From Devosia beringensis (GTDB taxonomy: Bacteria; Pseudomonadota; Alphaproteobacteria; Rhizobiales; Devosiaceae), in the NCBI RefSeq assembly GCF_014926585.1, contig NZ_CP045422.1:1280501-1344500 (forward strand): a stretch of 64,000 nt of DNA, in the 5' to 3' direction. A model generated the notes under the pieces. It had not been told where the DNA came from and did no database searches. It saw nothing but the letters and a program-made list of their open reading frames with translations. The position numbers and the translations under genes were made by a program. Of this stretch, positions 35,299 to 44,913 are shown piece after piece (the stretch's first letter is position 1; every line of letters starts with the position of its first letter).

Positions 35299-35323
35299 AA
35301 TAAATAAAGTAGATTTATATATT
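35299..35323. promoter_or_regulatory. AT-rich palindrome in the ROK/frcB divergent region
   Basis: AATAAATAAA (35299-35308) and TTTATATATT (35314-35323) pair at nine of ten positions around GTAGA. It is by far the most AT-rich stretch nearby, as is usual for ROK operators. A TTGACG box begins at 35322 and could be the -35 element of frcB, so a bound repressor would cover it. Confidence 0.4.
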
Positions 35324-35417
35324 GACGGGGCAGATGGAACTGGCCACGATAAGCGCGTCATCGAACGACAGACGGACCTGGGAGGAGCCCGATCCGCTGC
35401 GGACAAGGGAGAGAATC

Positions 35418-36434
35418 TTGAACAAGCTGCTTTTGAGCACAGCACTGTGCCTTGCTGTCATGTCGGCACCGACCATCGCGCAGGACGCGGTTTCGGCCTG
35501 CCTGATCACAAAGACCGATACCAATCCATTCTTCGTGAAAATGCGTGAAGGCGCCGAGGCCAAGGCCGCGGAACTGGGCATCACGCTCAAGTCCTATGCC
35601 GGCAAGATTGACGGCGATCACGAAACCCAGGTCGCGGCCATCGAGACCTGCATTGCCGACGGCGCCAAGGGCATTCTGATCACCGCCTCGGACACCTCGG
35701 CCATTGCCCAATCGGTGAAGCAGGCGCGCGATGCCGGCCTGCTGGTGATTGCGCTTGATACCCCGCTCACCCCGGCCGATGCGGCCGACGCGACCTTTGC
35801 CACCGACAATTTCCTTGCCGGTGAACTGATCGGCAAGTGGGCCGCCGGCAAGCTTGGCGCCGAAGCCGCCAATGCCAAGATCGCCATGCTCGACCTGGCC
35901 ATCAGTCAGCCGACCGTCGACGTGCTGCGCGACCAGGGCTTCCTGCAGGGCTTCGGCATCGAGCTGGGTGATCCGGACAAGTGGGGCGACGAGACCGATC
36001 CGCGCATCGTCGGCCATGACGTGACCGCCGGCAATGAGGAAGGCGGCCGCAAGGCCATGGAAAACCTCCTCGCCAAGGATCCCTCGATCAACGTCGTCTA
36101 CACCATCAACGAGCCGGCCGCGGCCGGCGCCTATGAAGCGCTCAAGTCGATCGGTCGCGAAGCCGACGTGCTGATCGTCTCGGTCGACGGCGGTTGCCCA
36201 GGCGTCGCTAACGTCAAGGACGGCGTCATCGGCGCCACCTCGCAGCAGTACCCGCTGCAGATGGCGGCCCTGGGCGTCGAGGCCATCAAGGCCTGGGCTG
36301 ACACAGGCGCAAAGCCGGCCCCCACCGAAGGCAAGGCCTTCTTCGACACCGGCGTGGCGCTGGTGACCGACACGGCTGTGGATGGCGTTGAGTCCATTGA
36401 CAGCGTCAAGGGCGCCGAGCTCTGCTGGGGCTGA
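35418..36434 (+). CDS. frcB: Fructose-type ABC substrate-binding protein (FrcB-like)
   Basis: A 338-residue periplasmic binding protein of the ribose/fructose class (peripl_BP_4). Signal peptide [22 protein letters not shown]; the mature part begins [29 protein letters not shown], with the sugar-contacting DTNPFF motif, and ends [15 protein letters not shown]. The start is TTG 35418, with GGGAG six bases upstream, chosen because the signal peptide starts exactly there. It is followed by frcC and frcA and preceded by a divergent ROK gene, the standard frcBCA order. No fructokinase (frcK) is adjacent. Confidence 0.88.
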   Translation: MNKLLLSTALCLAVMSAPTIAQDAVSACLITKTDTNPFFVKMREGAEAKAAELGITLKSYAGKIDGDHETQVAAIETCIADGAKGILITASDTSAIAQSVKQARDAGLLVIALDTPLTPADAADATFATDNFLAGELIGKWAAGKLGAEAANAKIAMLDLAISQPTVDVLRDQGFLQGFGIELGDPDKWGDETDPRIVGHDVTAGNEEGGRKAMENLLAKDPSINVVYTINEPAAAGAYEALKSIGREADVLIVSVDGGCPGVANVKDGVIGATSQQYPLQMAALGVEAIKAWADTGAKPAPTEGKAFFDTGVALVTDTAVDGVESIDSVKGAELCWG

Positions 36435-36459
36435 ACCGGCCTGACTGACACGACAAGAC

Positions 36460-36486
36460 GAGGGGCGGGCCACCGGTTCGCCCCTC
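36460..36486 (+). other. Intercistronic hairpin between frcB and frcC
   Basis: GAGGGGCG (36460-36467) pairs perfectly with CGCCCCTC (36479-36486) over an 11-base loop, in the 79-base gap after the binding-protein gene. Probably limits read-through or protects the frcB message. Confidence 0.5.
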
Positions 36487-36513
36487 ATCCAATCAATCTG
36501 GGGAGGAGAACCC

Positions 36514-37569
36514 ATGAGCGAGCATGAAGTGGACGCGACCATTGTCGCGCGCGATGCTGTCGCCGTATTCGACCATCAACCGCGCGGATTGCTGTCCCGG
36601 GTGCAGCATGCCCTGCACAGCACCCCCGCTCTGGTGCCGCTGATCGTGCTGGTGCTGTCGATCGCCCTGTTCGGCAGCCTGCTGGGATCGAAGTTCTTCT
36701 CGTCCTTCGCGCTGACGCTGATCCTGCAGCAGGTGGCCATTGTCGGCATTGTCGGGGCGGCGCAGTCGCTGGTGATCCTGACCGCGGGCATCGACCTGTC
36801 GGTGGGCGCCATCATGGTGCTGAGCTCGGTCATCATGGGCCAGTTCACCTTCCGCTATGGCCTGCCGCCGGCAGTCGCCATCGGCATCGGGCTGATGGTG
36901 GGCACCTTTGTCGGCTTCATCAATGGTTGGCTCATCGCGCGCATCAAGCTGCCGCCCTTCATCGTGACGCTGGGCGTCTGGCAGATCGCGCTGGCCTCCA
37001 ACTTCCTCTATTCGGGCAATGAGACCATCCGCGCCCAGGAAATCGAAACCCAGGCGCCGCTGCTGCAGTTCTTCGGGCGATCGATCAGTATCGGCGGCGC
37101 GGTCTTTACCTATGGCGTGATCTTCTTCGTGCTGCTGGTGCTGCTGCTGGCCTATGTGCTGCGCCATACCGCCTGGGGACGCCACGTCTATGCCGTGGGC
37201 GACGATCCGGATGCGGCGGAGCTGTCGGGCGTCAATACCAAGCGCATCCTGATCTCGGTCTACATGCTGTCGGGGCTGATCTGCGCCTTTGCCGGCTGGG
37301 CCCTGATCGGCCGCATCGGCTCGGTTTCGCCGACCTCGGGCCAGTCGGCCAATATCGAAAGCATCACGGCCGTGGTGATCGGGGGCATCTCGCTGTTCGG
37401 CGGCCGCGGCTCGATCCTGGGCATGCTGTTCGGCGCGCTGATCGTGGGCGTCTTCTCGCTCGGCCTGCGCCTGCTCGGCGCGGATGCGCAATGGACCTAC
37501 CTGCTGATCGGCGCGCTCATCATCGCCGCAGTGGCCGTGGACCAGTGGATCAGGAAGGTATCAGTCTGA
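36514..37569 (+). CDS. frcC: Fructose-type ABC permease (FrcC-like)
   Basis: A 351-residue CUT2-type permease of the RbsC/FrcC group, with about nine to ten hydrophobic helices after a 40-residue cytosolic N-terminus. Key family blocks: GAAQSLVILTAGIDLSVGAIM (binding-protein docking and pore helices), GFINGWLIARIKLPPFIVTLG, and VYAVGDDPDAAELSGVNTKRI, the cytoplasmic ATPase-coupling loop. It works as a homodimer. GGAGGAG precedes the ATG. Its TGA overlaps the frcA start as TGATG. Confidence 0.9.
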   Translation: MSEHEVDATIVARDAVAVFDHQPRGLLSRVQHALHSTPALVPLIVLVLSIALFGSLLGSKFFSSFALTLILQQVAIVGIVGAAQSLVILTAGIDLSVGAIMVLSSVIMGQFTFRYGLPPAVAIGIGLMVGTFVGFINGWLIARIKLPPFIVTLGVWQIALASNFLYSGNETIRAQEIETQAPLLQFFGRSISIGGAVFTYGVIFFVLLVLLLAYVLRHTAWGRHVYAVGDDPDAAELSGVNTKRILISVYMLSGLICAFAGWALIGRIGSVSPTSGQSANIESITAVVIGGISLFGGRGSILGMLFGALIVGVFSLGLRLLGADAQWTYLLIGALIIAAVAVDQWIRKVSV

Positions 37570-38342
37570 TGGAACCCATTCTCAAGGCGCGCAACCTGTC
37601 CAAGCGCTATGGCCGCGTCACCGCGCTCGACAATTGCGACTTCGACCTGATGAAGGGAGAAATCCTCGCGGTCATCGGCGATAACGGCGCCGGCAAGTCT
37701 TCGCTGATCAAGGCCATGTCGGGCGCCATTGCGCCCGATAGCGGCGAGATCTTCCTCGATGGGCAACTGGTGAATTTCAGCTCGCCCATTGCCGCGCGGC
37801 ATGCAGGGGTTGAAACGGTGTACCAGACCCTGGCCATGTCACCGGCCCTGTCTATCGCCGACAACATGTTCATGGGGCGCGAACTGCGCAAGCCGGGTAT
37901 TGCGGGGAGCCTGTTCCGCCAGCTCGACCGGCCCAGAATGGAGCGCATTGCGCGCGAGAAACTCAGCGACCTGGGCCTGAGCACGATCCAGAACATCAAC
38001 CAGACGGTGGAAACACTGTCGGGTGGCCAGCGCCAGGGCGTGGCCGTGGCGCGGGCGGCGGCCTTTGGCAGCAAGGTGATCATCCTCGACGAACCAACGG
38101 CGGCGCTCGGGGTCAAGGAATCGCGGCGCGTGCTGGACCTGATCCAGGACGTGCGCGCGCGCGGCATCTCCATCGTCCTGATCAGCCACAACATGCCGCA
38201 TGTCTTCGAGGTCGCCGATCGCGTGCATGTGCACCGGCTCGGACGACGCCTCTGCGTGATCGATCCCAAGGACTATACCATGTCCGATGCCGTGGCCTTC
38301 ATGACCGGCGCCAAGGAGGCACCAGTTCTGACGGCAGCCTAG
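37569..38342 (+). CDS. frcA: Fructose-type ABC ATPase (FrcA-like)
   Basis: A 257-residue single-domain sugar ATPase, unlike the double RbsA type. Walker A GDNGAGKSS is at 37-45, signature LSGGQRQ at 150-156, Walker B VIILDEP at 170-176 and LISHNMPHVF carries the H-loop His. Short length and sequence fit FrcA of rhizobial fructose importers. After it, a bidirectional hairpin separates the convergent CUT1 operon. Confidence 0.9.
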   Translation: MEPILKARNLSKRYGRVTALDNCDFDLMKGEILAVIGDNGAGKSSLIKAMSGAIAPDSGEIFLDGQLVNFSSPIAARHAGVETVYQTLAMSPALSIADNMFMGRELRKPGIAGSLFRQLDRPRMERIAREKLSDLGLSTIQNINQTVETLSGGQRQGVAVARAAAFGSKVIILDEPTAALGVKESRRVLDLIQDVRARGISIVLISHNMPHVFEVADRVHVHRLGRRLCVIDPKDYTMSDAVAFMTGAKEAPVLTAA

Positions 38343-38348
38343 ATCTGA

Positions 38349-38374
38349 GGGGCGATTGCGGCGCCGATCGCCCC
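38349..38374. terminator. Bidirectional hairpin between frcA and the convergent importer
   Basis: GGGGCGAT (38349-38356) pairs perfectly with ATCGCCCC (38367-38374) around the ten-base loop TGCGGCGCCG. It fills the gap between two convergent stops. There is no T-run on either side, so termination efficiency is uncertain. Confidence 0.55.
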
Positions 38375-38376
38375 GG

Positions 38377-39465
<1,089 letters not shown>

Positions 39466-39479
39466 GAAATGTCTCCGGA

Positions 39480-40304
39480 TTAGCCCTTCACCGCGCCCTG
39501 CATCAGGGCGGCGACGAATTGGCGCTGGAACAGCAGGAAGATCACCACGGTGGGTGTCAGAATGAGCAGCGAGCCGGCGCAGAGCAGCGGGATATCGGTG
39601 CCCCACTGGCCCTGGAACGCGCCGAGCGCGCCAGCCATGGTGCGCTGCATGGGGTCCTGCACCAGCACGACGGGCAGCAGGAACTGGTTCCAGGTCCACA
39701 GGAACAGCAGGATGGCCAGCGACATGATCGCCGGGCGCGCCAGCGGCACCTGCACCAGCAGGAATTCCTTCCAGCGGGTGGCGCCATCGAGCTGGGCAGC
39801 TTCGCTGAGGTCATTGGGCACGTTGAGGAAATGCGCGCGCATCCAGTAGACGCCAAAGGGCATGTAGAGACCGATCAGGGGCAGGATGATGGCAAAGCGC
39901 GTATTGAGCAGGCCCATGGCCCGCACTTCGTAATAGAGCGGGGTGATCACGGCCTCAAAGGGCAGCGTCAGGCCGAAGACGAAGACCAGATAGAGCCACT
40001 TGTAGCGATCGGTGGTGAGCTTGGCCAAGCCGTAGCCGGCCATCGTGGCGATCAGCACCGAGAGCGGCACCACGCCGAGCACGATCAGCGAACTGGAGAT
40101 CAGCAGCTGATCCATCCGGGCCACTTCGAAGGCTTTGACGAAGTTGCCCCACTGCGGATCAGCCGGCCATTGCAGGCCGTTGGGATAGGTGCCAGACGGC
40201 GCCAGCGCCGCCGAGAGCATGCTCAGAAACGGCAGCACGGTGACCAGCATCAGGACGACGATCAGCAGGCGCGCCAGGAGCGTCTTGGACGAGAGCATCT
40301 TCAT
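39480..40304 (-). CDS. CUT1 sugar ABC permease (MalG-like), second system
   Basis: A 274-residue permease with six helices; EAA loop LSEAAQLDGATRWKEFLLVQVP. The ATG at 40304 overlaps the preceding TGA as ATGA, which decides the start over an upstream in-frame codon. The first helix (LLIVVLMLVTVLPFLSMLSAAL) follows after about 10 residues. Works with the MalF-like partner in the inner membrane. Confidence 0.92.
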   Translation of the reverse strand: MKMLSSKTLLARLLIVVLMLVTVLPFLSMLSAALAPSGTYPNGLQWPADPQWGNFVKAFEVARMDQLLISSSLIVLGVVPLSVLIATMAGYGLAKLTTDRYKWLYLVFVFGLTLPFEAVITPLYYEVRAMGLLNTRFAIILPLIGLYMPFGVYWMRAHFLNVPNDLSEAAQLDGATRWKEFLLVQVPLARPAIMSLAILLFLWTWNQFLLPVVLVQDPMQRTMAGALGAFQGQWGTDIPLLCAGSLLILTPTVVIFLLFQRQFVAALMQGAVKG

Positions 40305-41236
40305 TTCTTGTCTCGCGTGAGCCACTGCACCGGAGCGATCGACACCAGGACCAGCACCATCAGCACAATGGCCAGCGCGGAGGCCAGCCCGACCTGGCGG
40401 TGGGCAAAAGCCAGGCGATAGATTTCGAGCCCCGGCACCGTGGTGGTAATGCCCGGCCCGCCCTGGGTGGCGATATAGACGATGTCGAAACTGGCCAGCG
40501 CCGCGATGATGGTCAGGGTCACGCAGACGCCGATTTCCTGGCGCAGGCCCGGCAGGGTGACATAGCGGAATTCGTGCCAGGGACGGGCGCCGTCAAGCCG
40601 GGCCGCCTCGTAAAGGCTGGGGTCGATCTTGGCGATGCCGGTCACCAGCAGCATGATGCAGAGGCCCAGCAGCACCCACGCTCCGATGACGCCCACCGCC
40701 GGCAAAGCCCAGACGAAATCGCCGAGCCAGCCGCGGGTCCAGCTCGAGAGGCCAATGGCCTTGAGCCCCTGGTTGACGACGCCGGTGGAGGCAAACATCC
40801 AGCTCCAGGCAATGCCGGCCGCGACCAGCGGAATGACCTGGGGCAGGAAGAAAATGGTGCGCGTGACCGTGCCGAAGGTGCCGGCCATCTGGCCGCGGAT
40901 GGCCGAGGCAATGGCCAGGCCCAGCCCCACCGGGATCAGGGTGAAATAGGCCACCAGCTGGAAGGCGTTGCCGATGATCTGCAGCAGATCGGCGTCGGTC
41001 AGCACGGTGATATAGTTGGTCATGCCGTGGAACGTCGCCTTGCCGATGCCGTCCCAGCGCAGAAAGGAATAGTAAAAGCTCATGCCCAGCGGCACCAGGA
41101 CGAAGGTGGCATAGGCCAGGAAAGCGGGGGCAATGAACAGCCAGGCGGTCAGCTTGCTGTTGCGGCTCCCCCGGTTACGGGGAAGCCGCTGAATCTGCCG
41201 CGTCGCGGCCGGAACGGTAGTTTGGGGTTCGGTCAT
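40301..41236 (-). CDS. CUT1 sugar ABC permease (MalF-like), second system
   Basis: A 311-residue permease with a polar 30-residue N-terminus, six helices (first WLFIAPAFLAYATFVLVPLGM) and the EAA loop LYEAARLDGARPWHEFRYVTLP. It is second in the operon, 33 bases after the binding-protein gene; no clear hairpin occupies that gap, in contrast to the other four importers. Confidence 0.92.
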   Translation of the reverse strand: MTEPQTTVPAATRQIQRLPRNRGSRNSKLTAWLFIAPAFLAYATFVLVPLGMSFYYSFLRWDGIGKATFHGMTNYITVLTDADLLQIIGNAFQLVAYFTLIPVGLGLAIASAIRGQMAGTFGTVTRTIFFLPQVIPLVAAGIAWSWMFASTGVVNQGLKAIGLSSWTRGWLGDFVWALPAVGVIGAWVLLGLCIMLLVTGIAKIDPSLYEAARLDGARPWHEFRYVTLPGLRQEIGVCVTLTIIAALASFDIVYIATQGGPGITTTVPGLEIYRLAFAHRQVGLASALAIVLMVLVLVSIAPVQWLTRDKK

Positions 41237-41269
41237 GGTTCATTCCGGTCGAAGCGCGGTGGGCGTATG

Positions 41270-42571
41270 CTAGCGCGACAGCTGGCTTTCGTATTCCTGC
41301 TGCACGGCTTCGAGCAAGCCTTCGGGGGTTTGCTGACCACCCACCATCTTCTGCAGCTCCGGCGTCCAGCCGGCAGAGAAGATGGCGCCAGTGGCATTGG
41401 CGATGAAATCCATGGCGCCATTGTCCTGGGCCAGCATATTGCCAGCGGCCAGCGAAGACTCGGTCACCGAGCCGGGCTCGACGGCGGGAATGGCCAGATC
41501 GGCCGGACCGCCTGGATTGGAGCCACCCACGGCAACGTTGATCTTGCGGGCTTCCTCGTTGCGGGCCACCCAATCGAGGAAGAAGGCGGCGCAGTCAGCA
41601 TTGGCCGCCTTGGCACTGATGCCGAAGGTCAGCGGCGAGGACATGGTGGCGTGGCGGCCACCGGCCTCCTCCGTGGGCATGATGAAAAAGCCGAACTGGC
41701 CGGCAGCATTCTTGTCGAGATTGCCGGATTCCCAGTCGCCGTTGAACATGAACAGACCTTCGCCGCCGATGAAGCGGCTCATCATCTGGAAGTACTCGAT
41801 GGCATTGGCGTCGGTGGGGAAGTAGCCTTCCTTGATCCAGCTTTCGAGGTGCTGGGCAGCCTCGAGGTTTTCCGGCGTATTGATGGTGGCGCCGTCCTTC
41901 TGGAAAATCCAGTCGTTGATCGGCTCGGGCGCGCCATAGGCGCCCATCAGGTTCTGCAGCGGGAAGGCAAAGCCGCCGGTGCCCTTGTTCCACTGCATGA
42001 TGGGCAGGATGCCGGCTTCCTTGGCCTTGGCCAGCAGCGCATCGAGCTCGGCCACCGTCTTGGGGGCTTCGGTCATGCCGATCTGCTCGGCGAGCGCCTT
42101 GTTGTAGAAGACGCCGGTCATGGAATAGTTCAGGCCCATGGCATAGAGCGAGCCGGTGCCGCGCGGGCGCCCGCCTGGCTCGACACGCAGCTGCACCAAC
42201 TGGCCGGCGGGGAACTGATCCCAGCCCAGTTCGGCATAATAGGTGTCCAGATTGAGCAGCAGATCGTTGGCCACAAGGTCGGTCAGCGACGGCAGCCGGA
42301 GCAGGTCGGGCGCATTGTCCTCGGAGAGGATACGCGGCGAGTTCTCCATCATATTGGCGAACTGGTCTTCCCGGATCTCAAACGTGACATTGGGGAACTG
42401 CCGGGTGAATTCTGTCGACAGCTCCGTAGGCAGCGGGAAGCCGGTTTCAAAATAGGCATTGAGGGCGACCGGATCGGTGCCGCAGCTGGGGGCGGCGATG
42501 GCGGCACCGGCCGTGGCGGCAACCGACAGGGTCAGGGCGATGCGAAGCGCGTGGCGCGAATGGGATTTCAA
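41270..42571 (-). CDS. Family 1 ABC sugar-binding protein, second system
   Basis: A 433-residue periplasmic binding protein, with signal peptide MKSHSRHALRIALTLSVAAT and cleavage near AIAA. The mature domain contains the usual family 1 blocks: DLLRLPSLTDLVANDLLLNLD, LYAMGLNYSMTGVFYNKALAEQIG, WNKGTGGFAFPLQNLMGAYG and MFNGDWESGNLDK. It binds a sugar or glycoside; the linked glycosidase and FrcBCA suggest a fructose-containing or similar oligosaccharide, by inference only. A perfect LacI-type operator and a TTGACA promoter lie 40-80 bases upstream. Confidence 0.9.
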   Translation of the reverse strand: MKSHSRHALRIALTLSVAATAGAAIAAPSCGTDPVALNAYFETGFPLPTELSTEFTRQFPNVTFEIREDQFANMMENSPRILSEDNAPDLLRLPSLTDLVANDLLLNLDTYYAELGWDQFPAGQLVQLRVEPGGRPRGTGSLYAMGLNYSMTGVFYNKALAEQIGMTEAPKTVAELDALLAKAKEAGILPIMQWNKGTGGFAFPLQNLMGAYGAPEPINDWIFQKDGATINTPENLEAAQHLESWIKEGYFPTDANAIEYFQMMSRFIGGEGLFMFNGDWESGNLDKNAAGQFGFFIMPTEEAGGRHATMSSPLTFGISAKAANADCAAFFLDWVARNEEARKINVAVGGSNPGGPADLAIPAVEPGSVTESSLAAGNMLAQDNGAMDFIANATGAIFSAGWTPELQKMVGGQQTPEGLLEAVQQEYESQLSR

Positions 42572-42614
42572 GATTACCTCCTCCGGGGCGGGGTGTGCAG
42601 TGGATCTTTCCGTC

Positions 42615-42654
42615 TGCTAAATGGATTTAGCACATGGACGCTGGTGGCTGTCAA
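42615..42654 (-). promoter_or_regulatory. LacI-type operator overlapping the promoter of the importer operon
   Basis: TGCTAAATGGATTTAGCA (42615-42632) has eight-base perfectly symmetrical arms around GG. On the minus strand TTGACA (42649-42654) is a consensus -35 element, and the -10 region (CTAAAT or GCTAAA at 17-18 bases) falls inside the palindrome, so a bound repressor would exclude RNA polymerase. The reverse complement of the element at 44803-44820 matches it at 16 of 18 positions. Confidence 0.7.
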
Positions 42655-42678
42655 TATGGCCTTGAGTCAACAAGCCCG

Positions 42679-43836
42679 CTACAGCAAGGGCCGCAGGGCG
42701 TCGAGGATGCGGGTGGCCCGCAGGTCTTCGGGTCCCATCATCCAATTGGCGACATAGCCGAAGCCGACGCGACGGACCGGATCGGCAAAGCCGACCTGAC
42801 CGCCGGCACCGTCGTGGCCGAAGCAGCCATCCGACAGATAGCGCCGCGCCTCGGAATCAAGCTGAAAGCCGCAGCCCCAGCGCGAATAAGGCGGCTCTCC
42901 GCCGAACACGGAAACCCCGCTGCTGCGGGTGCGGGTTGCCGCGGCAATGACCTCGGGCTCGAGCAGGCGGACACCGCGGGTGGGCGCTACCGTCGCCGAC
43001 CAGATGGTGGCCAGGGCTTCGGCACTGGCCAGGCCGCCGGCGCCGGGGATTTCGGCGGCGCGAGTGCGCTGCTTGTTGAAGCCGCCATCGGCGGTGACCA
43101 GATCGGCCGGCAGGGCATGGCCCAGCGTCATGGCCTTGTAGGGCCAGTTGGGGCCAGGCTTGGCGGCCTCGTCGGCCCAGAGCGCCGAGAGCGGCGGGCT
43201 GACCTGCAGATGCGCGGCGCGATCGGCCAGGGCCTCAGGCAGGCCGATCCAGGCGTCAACGCCCAGTGGCTTGGTGATCAGCTCTTCAAAATATTGGCCC
43301 ACCGACAGGCCAGTGACCCGGCGGACGATCTCGCCTGCCACCCAGCCATGAGTCAGCGCATGATAGGCGTAGCCGCTGCCTGGTTCCCAAAGCGGCTCCT
43401 GGGCAGCCAGCAGGCTGACCATGCGGTCCCAGTCGACAATATCGTCTTCGCTCAGGTCCGCGCGCGGCGCGCTCAGGCCCGCCTGATGGGCCAGCGCCTG
43501 CCCTACCGTCACCGTCGATTTGCCGGCAGCGGCAAATTCGGGCCAGTAGCGGCTGACCGGCGCGTCATAGTCGAGCCGCCCCTCCTGCACCAGGCGCGCC
43601 GCCAGGATGGAGACCAGTCCCTTGGTGCAGGAAAAGATCACCGATGGCGTATCGGCAGCCCAGGCGCGTCCAGTGCGCTGGTCGGCAGTGCCGGCCCATA
43701 GATTGACCACGCTCTGGCCGTCGACGACGACATGCAGCGCGGCGCCCATAGCGGGCCGTCCCTCGAAGCCGGCCTCGAACGCCACAGCCACCGCCTCGAA
43801 ACCGGGCTCGGCCGAGCCCATCAGCTGAACGCTCAC
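42679..43836 (-). CDS. Serine hydrolase of the beta-lactamase / class C esterase family
   Basis: A 385-residue beta-lactamase-fold hydrolase (EstB-like). The nucleophile motif SxxK is SCTKG near residue 69; the tyrosine motif appears as YAYHALTHGW; the third motif is HDGAGG, as in class C esterases, where HxG replaces KTG. No signal peptide is visible, so it acts in the cytosol, perhaps removing acetyl or other esters from an imported sugar. Initiation is probably at GTG 43836, overlapping the glycosidase stop as GTGA. It is second in a two-gene unit behind a LacI operator. Confidence 0.85.
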   Translation of the reverse strand: MSVQLMGSAEPGFEAVAVAFEAGFEGRPAMGAALHVVVDGQSVVNLWAGTADQRTGRAWAADTPSVIFSCTKGLVSILAARLVQEGRLDYDAPVSRYWPEFAAAGKSTVTVGQALAHQAGLSAPRADLSEDDIVDWDRMVSLLAAQEPLWEPGSGYAYHALTHGWVAGEIVRRVTGLSVGQYFEELITKPLGVDAWIGLPEALADRAAHLQVSPPLSALWADEAAKPGPNWPYKAMTLGHALPADLVTADGGFNKQRTRAAEIPGAGGLASAEALATIWSATVAPTRGVRLLEPEVIAAATRTRSSGVSVFGGEPPYSRWGCGFQLDSEARRYLSDGCFGHDGAGGQVGFADPVRRVGFGYVANWMMGPEDLRATRILDALRPLL

Positions 43837-44792
43837 GCGCGCTCCTCCACGGCAAGATAGCCATCCTGATCGACATGGACCGCGAGCGGGTCGCTGATCC
43901 CGCCAACAAAGGCGCCATCGGCGCTGATATTGTTGAAGGCCAGCAGCCAGGGCGCGCCCGCGCGATCGATGGCGATGCGACCGGCATAAAGGCGTTCATC
44001 GACCAGCAGCCGGGCCTGGTGGAAATCCACCTGCCCGGGCATGTCGCCGACGGGCAGGCTCCAGACGCCACCCACCTGCCCCAGGCGCGGACCGACCAAC
44101 TTGGCGGTATCGCAGCAGAAGACGAGATGGTTGCGGCCACCAACCCTGACCACCTGAAACACTTCAAGATGGGCAAAGCCGGCGCCAGGCTGGCTCAGCG
44201 GCTCGCGGACGGTCCAGGTCTTCAGGTCGGGTGAGGTGGCGTGCGCCATGACCCCGCGATCGGGCTCGGTACCGGTCTTGCTGCGCGCGGTGATCAGCAT
44301 GTGCCAAAGCTGGTCGTCCTGCCGCCAGAAGATCCAGGGATCGCGCCAGGCTTCTTCCGGCCAGGTCGAGGTGCCGAGCGTTTCATACCAGCGCGGATCG
44401 GCCGCGCAGAGGGGCCCCGCCTGCTTGGTCCAGACAAACAGGTCCGGCGAGGTGGCGACCCCGACGGTCTCGATATTGGCATTGCTGTCGGCCGACAGAA
44501 AACGTGAGCCGGTATAGAACATTTTCCACTGGCCATCGGGGGCGTGGACGATGCTGCCGGTCCAGGTGGCACTGCCATCGAAGCTGCCCGGTTCGCCCGC
44601 CTCCATGGCGCGGCCATGGTCGGTCCACTCACGCAGATCGCTGGACGTGGCGTGGCCAATGCGGGCATTGCGATGGCGCAGATCGGGATTGCCCAGGGAT
44701 TTGGGCGCATGCAGATAGAACAGGTGATACCGGGCGCCGTCATCGGCCAGCCAGAAATCCCAAACCCAGTGATCGCTCAGGTTGAAACCCAT
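43833..44792 (-). CDS. Glycoside hydrolase of the GH32/GH43/GH68 five-bladed propeller clan
   Basis: A 319-residue protein without signal peptide. The three acid positions of the clan are visible: a nucleophile Asp in HWVWDFW close to the N-terminus, the transition-state RDP motif in EAWRDPWIFW, and a Glu in HLEVFQVV as likely acid/base. Repeated propeller strands such as HATSSDLREWTDHG, VATSPDLFVWTKQA and HATSPDLKTWTVRE mark the blades. RDP is typical for fructosidases (GH32/68), but the WECP motif of GH32 is missing, so specificity is open. Cytosolic action on an imported oligosaccharide is likely. Start at ATG 44792 behind GGGGA. Confidence 0.78.
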   Translation of the reverse strand: MGFNLSDHWVWDFWLADDGARYHLFYLHAPKSLGNPDLRHRNARIGHATSSDLREWTDHGRAMEAGEPGSFDGSATWTGSIVHAPDGQWKMFYTGSRFLSADSNANIETVGVATSPDLFVWTKQAGPLCAADPRWYETLGTSTWPEEAWRDPWIFWRQDDQLWHMLITARSKTGTEPDRGVMAHATSPDLKTWTVREPLSQPGAGFAHLEVFQVVRVGGRNHLVFCCDTAKLVGPRLGQVGGVWSLPVGDMPGQVDFHQARLLVDERLYAGRIAIDRAGAPWLLAFNNISADGAFVGGISDPLAVHVDQDGYLAVEERA

Positions 44793-44802
44793 CAATATCC
44801 CC

Positions 44803-44820
44803 TGCTAAAACCATTTAGCG
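44803..44820. promoter_or_regulatory. Second LacI-type operator, between glycosidase and lacI-type gene
   Basis: TGCTAAAACCATTTAGCG; read on the minus strand it is CGCTAAATGGTTTTAGCA, which equals the operator at 42615-42632 at 16 of 18 positions. It lies ten bases upstream of the glycosidase start and about 20 bases upstream of the lacI-type promoter, fitting repression of the glycosidase unit and possibly autoregulation. Confidence 0.65.
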
Positions 44821-44840
44821 AATGCAACGGCTTTGCTCTG

Positions 44841-44869
44841 TTGTCAAGTTGCGGCGGTGTGACTATCCA
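44841..44869 (+). promoter_or_regulatory. Candidate promoter of the LacI-family gene
   Basis: TTGTCA (44841-44846) and TATCCA (44864-44869) are 17 bases apart, 45 bases before the TTG start. On the opposite strand the same spot gives TTGACA (44842-44847), possibly the -35 box of the glycosidase unit. Confidence 0.4.
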
Positions 44870-44913
44870 AGATCAAGCAGGCGCGCCGCGTCCGAAAGCG
44901 AGGGAAACCGGCA

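Noticed and set aside
40400-42757. A 785-codon open frame on the plus strand opposite the second CUT1 importer
   Set aside because: It is antisense to three well-recognised transporter genes, has a low-complexity His/Gln/Gly/Arg composition and no ribosome site; a by-product of high GC at third positions.
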